DNA of 64,000 bases from Thermococcus thioreducens (GTDB lineage Archaea; Methanobacteriota_B; Thermococci; Thermococcales; Thermococcaceae): NCBI RefSeq assembly GCF_002214545.1, contig NZ_CP015105.1:1860001-1924000 (forward strand). Direction: 5' to 3'. Both the position numbers and the translations under genes were made by a program. Shown in pieces: positions 1-7,792 of the stretch. A model generated the notes under the pieces. That model did no database searches. It saw only the letters and a program-made list of their open reading frames with translations, and had not been told where the DNA came from. Each line of letters opens with the position of its first letter. The first letter of the stretch is position 1.

Positions 1-49
1 CTTTGAGGACGTGAAGAGCGGTGTGGGTTCTAACCTCCACCGGCAACAT
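1..49 (-). CDS. alaX: AlaX-type alanyl-tRNA editing protein, N-terminal fragment
   Basis: Only the first 16 codons are inside the window. On the minus strand they read MLPVEVRTHTALHVLK. The run R-T-H-T-A-L-H-V-L-K matches the amino-terminal zinc-site motif (HxxxH) of short AlaX proteins, which hydrolyse mischarged Ser- or Gly-tRNA(Ala) in trans. An in-frame ATG at 58 is an alternative start. A weak TATA-like AGTTAATAG (78-86, minus strand) would place transcription start close to either ATG, so the mRNA may be nearly leaderless. The assignment rests on a short motif; the rest of the gene lies outside the window. Confidence 0.7.
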   Translation of the reverse strand, partial: MLPVEVRTHTALHVLK

Positions 50-236
50 AGGCGTCATAAAACCTTTGGGGAGGACCTATTAACTGTTGCGGCGACCGTA
101 GTAAGATACGCTGGGTTATTAACCAGCCGGGTAAATTCAAACGGAGATTATCCAGCGGCGCTTGAATGTTTTTCAGTTCACTTAAGTCTCCACCGAATAA
201 TTCACGCCAGAAGCTTGCACCATTAAACAAAAACCG

Positions 237-243
237 TTATAAA
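237..243 (+). promoter_or_regulatory. TATA box of the cGPS-like gene, in the 60-294 gap
   Basis: TTATAAA follows an A-rich BRE-like stretch, with the likely RBS GAGGTGG at 283-289 and ATG at 295. The 60-294 gap separates divergent alaX and the cGPS-like gene. It also holds an imperfect inverted repeat (GCTGG...CCAGC, about 109-126). No convincing gene is seen in it. Confidence 0.6.
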
Positions 244-294
244 TGCCAAAAACGATACACCAGTGCCAGGTTAAAAATTTTTGAGGTGGTCATC

Positions 295-1641
295 ATGGCC
301 GAAAAGAAGAGAAAGAGGGTTCTCATTTTGGGTGCAGCAGGTAGGGACTTCCACAACTTCAACGTGTTCTTCCGCGACAACCCGGAGTATGAGGTTGTAG
401 CTTTTACCGCCACCCAGATACCGGACATCGAGGGCAGGCTCTATCCACCTGAACTTGCCGGCGAGCTCTACCCGAACGGAATTCCGATCTGGAGCGAGGA
501 CGACCTTGAGAAGATAATCAAGGAGCACAACATTGACATAGTTGTCTTCGCCTACTCCGACGTCTCCCACGAGCACGTCATGCACCTGGCCTCTCGCGCT
601 CACTCAGCTGGCGCTGACTTCTGGCTCCTCGGCCCGAAGAGCACCATGCTCAAGTCCAGCAAGCCGGTCATAGCGGTCACCGCCGTCAGAACCGGGTGTG
701 GAAAGAGCCAGACCAGCAGGAAGGTCGCCCAGCTTCTCCAGGAGATGGGCTACAAGGTCGTCGCCATAAGGCACCCGATGCCCTACGGCGACCTCAGGAA
801 GCAGGTCGTCCAGCGCTTCGCAAGCTACGAGGACCTCGACAAGCACGAGTGCACCATCGAAGAGCGCGAGGAGTACGAGCCCTACATCGACAGGGGCATG
901 GTGGTCTATGCCGGCGTTGACTACGAGAAGATCCTCCGCGAGGCCGAGAAGGAGGCAGACATAATCCTCTGGGACGGCGGAAACAACGACTTCCCGTTCT
1001 ACGAGCCGGACCTCTGGATAGTAGTTACGGACCCGCACAGGCCCGGCCACGAACTCAAGTACCACCCAGGTGAGACCAACTTCCGCGCCGCTGACGTTAT
1101 CATCATCAACAAGATCGACACCGCCAACAGGGACGACATCCAGAAGGTCCGTGAGAGCATCGAGAAGGTCAACCCGAACGCCATCGTCATCGACGGTGCC
1201 TCACCGCTCTACGTCGACAAGCCGGAGCTCATCAAGGGCAAGCGCGTTTTGGTGGTTGAGGACGGCCCGACCCTCACCCACGGAGGCATGAAGTACGGTG
1301 CAGGCTACATCGCCGCCAAAAAGTACGGGGCTAAGGAAATAGTCGACCCGAGGCCCTACGCCGTTGGCTCAATCGTCGAGACCTACAAGAAGTACAGCCA
1401 CCTTGACGTCATCCTTCCCGCTATGGGCTACGGCGCCAAACAGATCAAGGAGCTTGAGGAGACCATCAACAGGGCCGATGCAGACGTCGTCATCATGGGT
1501 ACCCCAATCGACCTTAGGAGAGTCATGAAGCTCAACAAGCCGGCCGTTCGCGTCAGGTACGAGCTTGAGGAGATCGGCGAGCCGAAGCTCAGGGACATCC
1601 TCAAGGAGTTCGTCGAGAAGTGCGAGAAGCTCAAGAAGTGA
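295..1641 (+). CDS. Cyclic 2,3-diphosphoglycerate synthetase-like GTPase/ATPase
   Basis: A 448-residue cytoplasmic protein. It has an N-terminal Rossmann-like section (VLILGAAGRDFHNFN, residues 9-23), then a P-loop T-G-C-G-K-S-Q at about 133-139, then an Asp/Asn-rich nucleotide site with the N-K-I-D motif of P-loop GTPases. Family members in methanogens (CpgS) close 2,3-diphosphoglycerate into the cyclic thermoprotectant at the expense of ATP. Thermococcales carry close relatives whose physiological product is less certain, so cDPG synthesis here is inference. The ATG at 295 is chosen because GAGGTGG lies six bases before it and the protein begins MAEKKRKRVLILG. Reading further upstream gives low-complexity sequence across the promoter. 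It is followed by a T-rich stretch (1660-1680), probably a terminator. Confidence 0.85.
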   Translation: MAEKKRKRVLILGAAGRDFHNFNVFFRDNPEYEVVAFTATQIPDIEGRLYPPELAGELYPNGIPIWSEDDLEKIIKEHNIDIVVFAYSDVSHEHVMHLASRAHSAGADFWLLGPKSTMLKSSKPVIAVTAVRTGCGKSQTSRKVAQLLQEMGYKVVAIRHPMPYGDLRKQVVQRFASYEDLDKHECTIEEREEYEPYIDRGMVVYAGVDYEKILREAEKEADIILWDGGNNDFPFYEPDLWIVVTDPHRPGHELKYHPGETNFRAADVIIINKIDTANRDDIQKVRESIEKVNPNAIVIDGASPLYVDKPELIKGKRVLVVEDGPTLTHGGMKYGAGYIAAKKYGAKEIVDPRPYAVGSIVETYKKYSHLDVILPAMGYGAKQIKELEETINRADADVVIMGTPIDLRRVMKLNKPAVRVRYELEEIGEPKLRDILKEFVEKCEKLKK

Positions 1642-1701
1642 TTTCTTCAATCAGAAGAAAACTTTTTATTCTCTTCTTTTGTACTTCATACCGGTGATCC
1701 C

Positions 1702-1970
1702 ATGGTAGATGAAGGAACGATATTCGTATTTGTCGGGTGCTCTGGCTGTTGGGTCTCATTGGACTGATAACAGCAATATGGGTTGTCTATGATGTCCTTG
1801 CAAAGCAGACGAAGATGGACACAACCCAGAAACTTATCTGGATCCTCGTGGCCTTGTCCCTCTGGCTCATAGGCGCAATAATCTACTACATCATAATCAA
1901 AAGAGAGCACAAGTACGAGGAGACGCCGGAAGAAATCCCCAGTAGCTACGACGAGCCGTCCATCTACTGA
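1702..1970 (+). pseudogene. Small PLDc_N-type membrane protein with an apparent 1-base frameshift
   Basis: An ATG at 1702 with RBS GGTGAT reads MVDEGTIFVFVG and then leaves frame at the GGG run 1735-1737. From 1737 another frame reads LWLLGLIGLITAIWVVYDVL and continues to 1970. Adding one G (GGGG) joins the two into a roughly 90-residue protein: two membrane helices with a short charged linker, then an acidic tail. The helix-linker-helix pattern and the I-G-A-I-I-Y-Y turn resemble the PLDc_N membrane domain. Without the repair, only a GTG start at 1737 with no RBS would serve. Either a sequencing error in the G run or a recent loss. A TATA-like ACTTTTTATT (1661-1670) precedes it. Confidence 0.65.
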
Positions 1971-2118
1971 CCGGAAGCCTTTTTAGGCATGATGACCAAC
2001 ACACTCTGCCCGGGGAGTGCCGCCGAAGGCGGAGCCGATGAGCTTGGGCGGGTTATTACCCCCTTTGTGGCTGTTCTGGAGCGTTAATGACCAATTGTTC
2101 TCTCAAAAGCCTCACCAT
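1971..2118 (+). other. Gap with a GC hairpin and a possible 32-codon ORF
   Basis: CCTTTTTAGG (about 1977-1987) is TATA-like. Downstream, CCGCC-GAA-GGCGG (2020-2032) forms a perfect hairpin enclosed by GCCC/GGGC (2008-2011 and 2046-2049). The same bases encode an uninterrupted ORF from ATG 1989 to TAA 2087 (MMTNTLCPGSAAEGG...), which looks protein-like. I cannot decide between a small structured RNA, a microprotein and a gene remnant. The adjacent decayed genes favour a remnant. Confidence 0.3.
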
Positions 2119-2457
2119 TCAGGGCAGGGAAGAAGTCAGCCCTTCTCGCTTAACCGTCAGGATAAAAGAGTCGTTTCTCCCTCTGAACTCGCCGGGAGAA
2201 ATCACTACTGGGCTTATCAGCTCACCATAGTGAAGAAGAATCTCAGTTGAGACCTCAATCACATCGTCAAAGGGGACGTCTCCAACTATCAACACGTCTA
2301 CCTCGCTTTCCTCGTCATGGTTTCTTCGCATAGGAACTGAAAACAATAATGTAGTGGGTTCCATAATGGCATATTTAGAACTAGAAACACTCATGAAAGT
2401 TATGGAAACCCTGTTTGAATACTCAAATTGAGTACCAGTTGTCTCTTTAATCGTCAC
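2119..2457 (-). pseudogene. Degenerate MNT-type nucleotidyltransferase (antitoxin remnant)
   Basis: Read on the minus strand, the second half (about 2119-2330) gives E-S-E-V-D-V-L-I-V-G-D, then a helix and the segment GELISPVVISPGEFRGRND. This is typical of MNT/Pol-beta nucleotidyltransferase antitoxins. The expected G-S-x-A-R-G motif just before it is replaced by S-V-P-M-R-R, so the catalytic glycine-serine is lost. The N-terminal half has no family likeness and no start with an RBS. No HEPN partner follows. It is probably a decayed relative of the intact pair at 2578-3367. Confidence 0.5.
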
Positions 2458-2483
2458 GGTGGCAACGGAAATAAGTTACCGCA

Positions 2484-2561
2484 GTCTCAAGCCGCTTCGA
2501 GCAGGAAGAAATGCTCAAAAAACTTGCCGAGAAAATGTGTGAAAAGCTCGGGGGCTCATAG
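2484..2561 (+). pseudogene. C-terminal remnant of an unidentified gene
   Basis: Twenty-five codons to TAG at 2559 read SSRFEQEEMLKKLAEKMCEK..., a charged amphipathic helix that looks like a genuine protein end. The frame is closed upstream by TAA at 2472, and another frame just before it reads TVATEISYR. There is no start or promoter. Together these suggest the 3' end of a gene broken by frameshift or deletion. The family cannot be identified. Confidence 0.3.
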
Positions 2562-2577
2562 CAAGATGATCAAAAGA

Positions 2578-2973
2578 CTAAGCCCGCATAACCCAGTACC
2601 TTTCCTTTCTCAGCCCTTTCTTTTTCATCTCCTCGAACTTTTTCTTGGCCATGCCATAGAACCCGTTGTCGTGCAGAACTATCCCTTCCCTCATAGCATC
2701 GAGGGCAGATGGTGAGAGGTTTTCGAGCGCCTTCAAGAACTCCCAAGGAGTGTAGGCGATTATATCCACGTCCAAAAATTCCTTGTTCAGCTCGTAGAGA
2801 GGGCGCGTCCTCTGGAGCGGGTTCCCTATCAGTTTTTTCGAAATTACCACGAGATCGTAATCGCTTGCCCTGTTGAAATCACCCCTCGCTCTCGAACCGA
2901 AGAGGATTATAGTAACGTCACCATCGAAGTAATCCACGAGTCTTTTGACGAAAGGCTCAAGTTCTCCCCTCAT
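2578..2973 (-). CDS. MNT-domain nucleotidyltransferase, antitoxin of a HEPN/MNT pair
   Basis: A 131-residue minimal nucleotidyltransferase. The signature G-S-R-A-R-G-D followed by S-D-Y-D-L lies at about residues 26-42, and the third acidic residue (V-D-I-I-A-Y) near 75, so the metal-binding triad looks complete. In studied HEPN/MNT systems the MNT protein adenylylates the HEPN RNase and blocks it. That activity is inferred here from family and neighbourhood. The gene overlaps the upstream HEPN gene by 17 bases and is translated from the same mRNA. Confidence 0.85.
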   Translation of the reverse strand: MRGELEPFVKRLVDYFDGDVTIILFGSRARGDFNRASDYDLVVISKKLIGNPLQRTRPLYELNKEFLDVDIIAYTPWEFLKALENLSPSALDAMREGIVLHDNGFYGMAKKKFEEMKKKGLRKERYWVMRA

Positions 2974-3367
2974 TCACGAGCCCCCTGATGAAGTCCAAGA
3001 TTTTCTCGGCGTTGGAGATTAGTTCCCTCGCCACGTCTTCGGAATAGTATTCGAAGGGAGATCCTTCGGGATAGGCATCGGGGTATCTTGGGGCGATGTA
3101 ATTCCTGTCAAGCTCCATGGCAGCGTAAAAAAGCTCTCTGGGGACTTCAAACCCCTCGTTCCTCAGTTCTCTGAGCAAGCGTGTTATCGAGTGCCCAATT
3201 GGCGCCAGCCCTAATCCCCTCAACAGAGCTTTCACGGCAAGTTCAGCCGCCTGCTGGGCTTTAAAGCTTGCCCATTCGTAGTCACCACCATCCAAATCCC
3301 TGAGTGCCGATTTTAGTGTCCTCTCCGCCTGCCTCATCCAGCGCTCATACTCACTAAGCTTCATCAT
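2957..3367 (-). CDS. HEPN-domain protein, toxin of a HEPN/MNT pair
   Basis: A 136-residue all-helical protein with the HEPN features SFKAQQAAELAVKALL (about 34-49), GHSITRLLREL, and the R-N-Y-I-A-P-R-Y-P-D segment near 91-100. The strict R-x4-6-H RNase motif is not obvious, so nuclease activity is uncertain. It is the first gene of the pair. A TATA box (GTTAAATAC on the minus strand, 3388-3396) lies 25 bases before ATG 3367 and no RBS is visible, so the transcript is probably leaderless. A second ATG follows at 3364. Confidence 0.82.
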   Translation of the reverse strand: MMKLSEYERWMRQAERTLKSALRDLDGGDYEWASFKAQQAAELAVKALLRGLGLAPIGHSITRLLRELRNEGFEVPRELFYAAMELDRNYIAPRYPDAYPEGSPFEYYSEDVARELISNAEKILDFIRGLVNEGRT

Positions 3368-3460
3368 GATGAGGGATACGGCAGGCAGTATTTAACGCCT
3401 TCGCTATGTTATACCCTCCGGGAGGAGGGAAATACATAAATACCCGGAGGGAGGAGGGAA

Positions 3461-3850
3461 ATGAATCCTGCCGGTATCTTGGGGCTCCTGGGAGTTGTAC
3501 TGTATTTTGTGGCTATATTGGTTATAGATTTTCTAAGAGTCCACCCTTCTCCAAACGAGTGTAACTCTAAAGGATGCGCAAAGACTGGCATGAACTACGG
3601 GCTTAGTTTGATAGGCATTGCGATAGTCGCTTTCACTCTCATAGCACCTATGTTTCTATTTCCAAATACAAAAGTCTCTTCAGGATTTATGGACTCCATG
3701 TTCCTGGCTTTTTCTATTGTATCCACTGGACTTATACTGTACGGTATTTACACGTGGAAAAGTTATAGAGAAGTGCATAAAGAACTCCTTCTCCAAGAAG
3801 CTATCGCCAAAGGCGTCGAAATCGGCATGAAAAAGGCAAAGGAAACCTGA
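3461..3850 (+). CDS. Membrane protein of unknown function
   Basis: 129 residues. There are hydrophobic helices at about 5-25 (GILGLLGVVLYFVAILVIDF), 48-66 and 82-98. Between the first two is a short loop with two cysteines (C-N-S-K-G-C), a possible disulfide. The last 30 residues are a charged cytoplasmic helix ending in KKAKET. A GGAGGGAGGAGGG purine tract precedes the ATG, and TATA-like ATACATAAATAC (about 3431-3442) is 25 bases upstream. Codon use (ATA, AGA, TTT) is more AT-rich than the neighbours, which with the flanking repeats suggests acquisition. No family was recognised. Confidence 0.65.
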   Translation: MNPAGILGLLGVVLYFVAILVIDFLRVHPSPNECNSKGCAKTGMNYGLSLIGIAIVAFTLIAPMFLFPNTKVSSGFMDSMFLAFSIVSTGLILYGIYTWKSYREVHKELLLQEAIAKGVEIGMKKAKET

Positions 3851-3963
3851 AACTTTCCTGCGTTTCCAAATTCTACATCTTTAACGCCTTCGCATTGAAG
3901 TGCTTATAAATCCTGAGAACCCGCACTTCTCAACATTTATAAAGGTATGAGAACCGGAAGCTC

Positions 3964-4377
3964 TCACTCCCCCATCACCTGAACGATGACCCTCCTGTTC
4001 CTCGACCTCACGTCGAGTTCGACGAAGAAGATCTGCTGCCACGTCCCCCTCATGAGACGGCCGTTCACAACGGGAAAGCACTCGCTCGCGCCGAGTAGCG
4101 TGGCCCTCAGGTGGCTGTGGGCGTTGTCGTCTATCCTGTCGTGGAGGTAGCCCCTGCCCTTGGGGATAAGCTCCCTCAAAGCCCGCTTGAAGTCCTCCAG
4201 AAGACCGGACTCGTGCTCTATCGTAACTATCGCGCCGGTGGCGCCGGGTACGAAGACAAGAGCAACTCCATTTTCTATTCCAGACTCCTCGACGATTCTC
4301 TCCACCTCACGGGTTATGTCTATGAGGTCAACCTCTCCCCGGGTCTGAAACCTGAGCTCCCTTGTGAGAACCTTCAT
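3964..4377 (-). CDS. YjbQ/UPF0047 family protein (candidate thiamine-phosphate synthase)
   Basis: 137 residues from ATG 4377, which has GGTGGTTGC just before it. It has the YjbQ pattern: P-G-A-T-G-A-I near residue 43, E-H-E-S-G-L, D-N-A-H-S-H-L in the centre, and M-R-G-T-W-Q-Q-I-F-F-V-E-L-D near the end. The conserved His residues and W-Q-Q are present. Some bacterial YjbQ proteins have weak thiamine-phosphate synthase activity. Here the gene is the last of an operon led by the thiamine regulator ThiR, which supports a thiamine role, though by inference. It overlaps the VanZ-like gene by 50 bases. Confidence 0.85.
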   Translation of the reverse strand: MKVLTRELRFQTRGEVDLIDITREVERIVEESGIENGVALVFVPGATGAIVTIEHESGLLEDFKRALRELIPKGRGYLHDRIDDNAHSHLRATLLGASECFPVVNGRLMRGTWQQIFFVELDVRSRNRRVIVQVMGE

Positions 4378-4657
4378 GCAACCACCCGATGAGAACTCCA
4401 AGGGCAAACCCTATTAGGTTTGCGCCCATGTCTGCGAAGGAGAACGTTCTCCCCGGAACGAAGAGCTGAAAGAACTCCAGTAGAACCGGCAGCGGGAGCA
4501 GATACACCCACAGTGACCGCCCGAGGAGACCGAGGAGGGCGAACTCGAAGAAATGCACGAGTTTGTCCCCGTTTTGGACTGGGGAGGATGGAACGCTCGG
4601 TGTGATGTTCAGGAAAATAAGCAGGATAGTGTAAACCACAAGGAGTCCGCGCTTCAA
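4328..4657 (-). CDS. VanZ-like membrane protein
   Basis: 109 residues with three to four membrane helices. It has the VanZ-family features N-G-D-K-L-V-H-F-F-E-F-A near residue 29, E-F-F-Q-L-F-V-P-G-R-T-F-S-F-A-D-M near 61, and a final helix LIGFALGVLIGWL. The function of archaeal VanZ-like proteins is unknown; the name comes from teicoplanin resistance in bacteria. Its ATG overlaps the ThiR stop (ATGA), and its 3' end runs 50 bases into the YjbQ gene in another frame, so the three genes are co-transcribed. Confidence 0.8.
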   Translation of the reverse strand: MKRGLLVVYTILLIFLNITPSVPSSPVQNGDKLVHFFEFALLGLLGRSLWVYLLPLPVLLEFFQLFVPGRTFSFADMGANLIGFALGVLIGWLHEGSHKGAQVSDPGRG

Positions 4658-5547
4658 AGGTTTTTCACCAGCCTCTTGAGTTTCTCAACGACCTCTATGG
4701 GATGCTTTCCAAAGAGATACACGAGGGGCTCCACACCAAGGCCCCCGATGTCGATAACGGCATCGTAGGAATCCTCACGGAAGGCCTCCGCGATTGTGCT
4801 CACAGCCTCCTCCTCCTCACTCAGTCCGCCGGTTTTCACCCTGGTGACCTTGAAGCCGGCCGCTTCGATGGCCTTTTCCACGTCCGGCCCGTACCTGATG
4901 TTGAGAACGCTCCGTATCTCCGGCCTGATCCCAGCCAGCTTGACGAGTATTCCCGCGGTAAAGGTGCTCGCTCCAAATTCCGGTGGCAGGGCAAAGGCCT
5001 TGCCTTTAACGGCGGTTATCCTCCCGGGGATGGCGGCGACGTCCTCAATGCCCCCAGGCGATGGGAGAGCGTAGGCAAAGTTGCTCCTGACCTCCGGGAT
5101 GAGCGAGGGAAAGCCTTCGTCCTTGAGAAGCTCGTTGAGCGCCATGTTTAGAACCTCAAGTATCTCGCCGCGGCTGGAACCTATGGAGAACAGCGAGCGG
5201 CACGCCTCCTCGCCCACTCCCGCATATTCAGCGTAGAACCTGCACAAGAAGCCGTTCTGGAAGAGCTCAAAGAATCTCCTCGCCACGAGAAGGACAGCGT
5301 CCTCACGGCGCCCCCCGAAGAGAATGAACTTGGATACCTCGCTGGCGATGTCCTCCAGCTTCCGGGCAACTTCTTCAGGGGGTGTTTTGTATTTCCCGGC
5401 CAGATACTTGCTCACCATAGCCTGTGTTATACCCAGATACTCAGCTATCTGGGACTGCTTCATCCCCTCACGGTAAAGCCTCTCCGCTATCTTTGCCCTC
5501 AGAAACGGCATCAGCTCCTCGGCGATGTAAACGCTCGGCGTCCTCAT
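4654..5547 (-). CDS. thiR: ThiR-type transcription regulator (HTH + ThiN domain)
   Basis: 297 residues. Residues about 18-60 are an XRE-like helix-turn-helix (MKQSQIAEYLGITQAMVSKYL). The C-terminal half (about 120-295) is a ThiN domain: a segment beginning I-P-G-R-I-T-A-V-K-G-K, then GPDVEKAIEAAGF and DAVIDIGGLGVEPLVYLFG. ThiN domains make or bind thiamine phosphate. Fused to an HTH they form the archaeal ThiR repressors of thiamine genes, so ligand and role are by family. GGGTGGTAGC precedes the ATG. The gene heads an operon with VanZ and YjbQ genes and is divergent from pyrB. Confidence 0.85.
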   Translation of the reverse strand: MRTPSVYIAEELMPFLRAKIAERLYREGMKQSQIAEYLGITQAMVSKYLAGKYKTPPEEVARKLEDIASEVSKFILFGGRREDAVLLVARRFFELFQNGFLCRFYAEYAGVGEEACRSLFSIGSSRGEILEVLNMALNELLKDEGFPSLIPEVRSNFAYALPSPGGIEDVAAIPGRITAVKGKAFALPPEFGASTFTAGILVKLAGIRPEIRSVLNIRYGPDVEKAIEAAGFKVTRVKTGGLSEEEEAVSTIAEAFREDSYDAVIDIGGLGVEPLVYLFGKHPIEVVEKLKRLVKNL

Positions 5548-5602
5548 GCTACCACCCTAAAACCAGGTTATTGGATTTTCGAACCCATGCTTAAAGCCTT
5601 AC

Positions 5603-6600
<998 letters not shown>

Positions 6601-7056
6601 ATGGCCGAACTCAAGGTTACCGCGATTAGAGAGGGAACCGTCATAGACCACATCCCGGCCGGGAAGGGGCTGAAGGTCATCGAGATACTCCGCCTCAACA
6701 GGCCAAACGGAGGAGTTCTCCTCCTCGCCTCGAACGTCCACAGCGGGAAGCTCGGAAGGAAGGACATCGTCAAGATAGAGGGTAAGTTCCTGAGCGAGGA
6801 GGAGGTCAACAAGATAGCCCTCATCGCCCCGACGGCCACTGTGAACATAGTGCGGGACTACAGGGTGGCCGAGAAGTTCAAGGTCGAGACTCCCGATGAG
6901 ATAACCGGAATCCTCCGCTGTGCCAATCCAAACTGCGTCAGCAACCACGAGTACACCGTTTCAAAGTTCCACGTCGTCTCAAGGGAGCCCCTAAAGGTGC
7001 GCTGTCACTACTGCGAGAGGACGATGGAAGAGGAGGAAATACTGGGCAACCTCTGA
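6601..7056 (+). CDS. pyrI: Aspartate carbamoyltransferase regulatory subunit
   Basis: 151 residues. The N-terminal nucleotide-binding domain (K-V-T-A-I-R-E-G-T-V-I-D-H-I-P-A-G) binds CTP/ATP effectors in the family. The C-terminal zinc domain shows the four cysteines C-A-N-P-N-C and C-H-Y-C, which contact PyrB. It starts immediately after the pyrB stop. A short pyrimidine-rich stretch (7057-7076) separates it from the convergent ECF gene. Confidence 0.97.
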   Translation: MAELKVTAIREGTVIDHIPAGKGLKVIEILRLNRPNGGVLLLASNVHSGKLGRKDIVKIEGKFLSEEEVNKIALIAPTATVNIVRDYRVAEKFKVETPDEITGILRCANPNCVSNHEYTVSKFHVVSREPLKVRCHYCERTMEEEEILGNL

Positions 7057-7076
7057 GCCCTTTCTAGGTTTCATTT

Positions 7077-7667
7077 TCACTCCAGCAGGTAAGGAACGCG
7101 CCTTAACACTGGTATTGTGGCCGCCAGTCCAACAAAGACGTCAATGGCACTCTGTATCACGTTCGGAAGTCCTATGGCAACCCAGAAGGGAACCCCAGTC
7201 CATGCCTCAACCGTCTCGACAACCTTCTCCTGGGGAACGCCCAGCCATATCTCAAGGGCCACGTAGTAGTTGAGCGCTACCATCAGGGGGACCCTGACCG
7301 CGATGCCTATCAGGAAAGCCAGAACCGCAAAGGCCATGGTTCTCCTTCCGCTCGCGTTCTCGAAGTCAAAGCGGGTGAACCTTCTGGACACCTCCAGCCC
7401 AATGAGAACGCTGAATGTTGCGGTGGCCTTCATCATGCTTCCCAGCCAGCTCGCCGAGGATATAAGCCCCAGTCCCACGAACAGCAGGAATACCGCGATT
7501 ATACCTCCGGCGAATCCCGTGAGGAGGTAAGCCATTATTATGGGAACCGCCACGAGGTCTATTTTCATGCCCCAGACGGTGGGCATCTCCACTGGAATAA
7601 CCTCCAGCATGAGCGAAAGCCCGAGCATCATTCCGATTAGGGCTATCTCCCTCGAACTCATTCTCAT
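7077..7667 (-). CDS. ECF transporter S component (vitamin uptake, ligand uncertain)
   Basis: About 196 residues with five to six membrane helices: residues 8-25, 38-72, 84-100, 115-135 and 160-185. It has the ECF_trnsprt pattern: an early I-A-L-I-G-M-M-L-G-L-S-L helix, AVPIIMAYLLTGFAGGIIAVF, and a C-terminal P-N-V-I-Q-S-A-I-D helix. Such S components bind a vitamin and work with a shared EcfAA'T module, which is not in this window. Riboflavin or thiamine are candidates but no specific residue settles this. ATG 7667 is chosen, with GGGG upstream. The promoter contains paired direct repeats. Confidence 0.75.
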   Translation of the reverse strand: MRMSSREIALIGMMLGLSLMLEVIPVEMPTVWGMKIDLVAVPIIMAYLLTGFAGGIIAVFLLFVGLGLISSASWLGSMMKATATFSVLIGLEVSRRFTRFDFENASGRRTMAFAVLAFLIGIAVRVPLMVALNYYVALEIWLGVPQEKVVETVEAWTGVPFWVAIGLPNVIQSAIDVFVGLAATIPVLRRVPYLLE

Positions 7668-7686
7668 GGTCAAACCCCGGTGCGGA

Positions 7687-7718
7687 TTTTGTTCCGCAAT
7701 TTATAAATTTTTGTTCCG
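7687..7718 (-). promoter_or_regulatory. Operator-like direct repeats around the TATA box of the ECF gene
   Basis: On the minus strand CGGAACAAAA occurs twice, exactly 22 bases apart (7709-7718 and 7687-7696), with the TATA box TTTATAAAT between the copies. Just upstream, TTCC-N6-GGAA forms an inverted repeat that includes the first copy. Two copies on one helix face across a core promoter are typical of a repressor site. The regulator is unknown; a vitamin-responsive one is likely from the target. Confidence 0.6.
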
Positions 7719-7792
7719 TATTTGGAATATCGGACCAGGAACCCAGAAAGAACCCTTAAAAGCAGAGCCCTGGAGATACCTTGGGAGGGACT

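Noticed and set aside
30-230. 66-codon minus-strand ORF near the left edge
   Set aside because: It begins with TTG without RBS, covers the alaX leader and overlaps the alaX N-terminus in another frame. The HTALH motif in the alaX frame is more convincing.
166-294. Upstream start for the cGPS-like gene
   Set aside because: The extension crosses the TATA box and reads low-complexity basic sequence. ATG 295 has a good RBS.
604-1065. Long open frames antisense to the cGPS-like gene, and similar shadows elsewhere (such as 33337-34284)
   Set aside because: They mirror high-GC codon structure of the coding strand, lack RBS and show no family features.
4328-4377. Fifty-base overlap of VanZ-like and YjbQ genes taken as a frameshift
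   Set aside because: Both reading frames are complete and each has its own RBS; a nested overlap is plausible in a compact archaeal genome.
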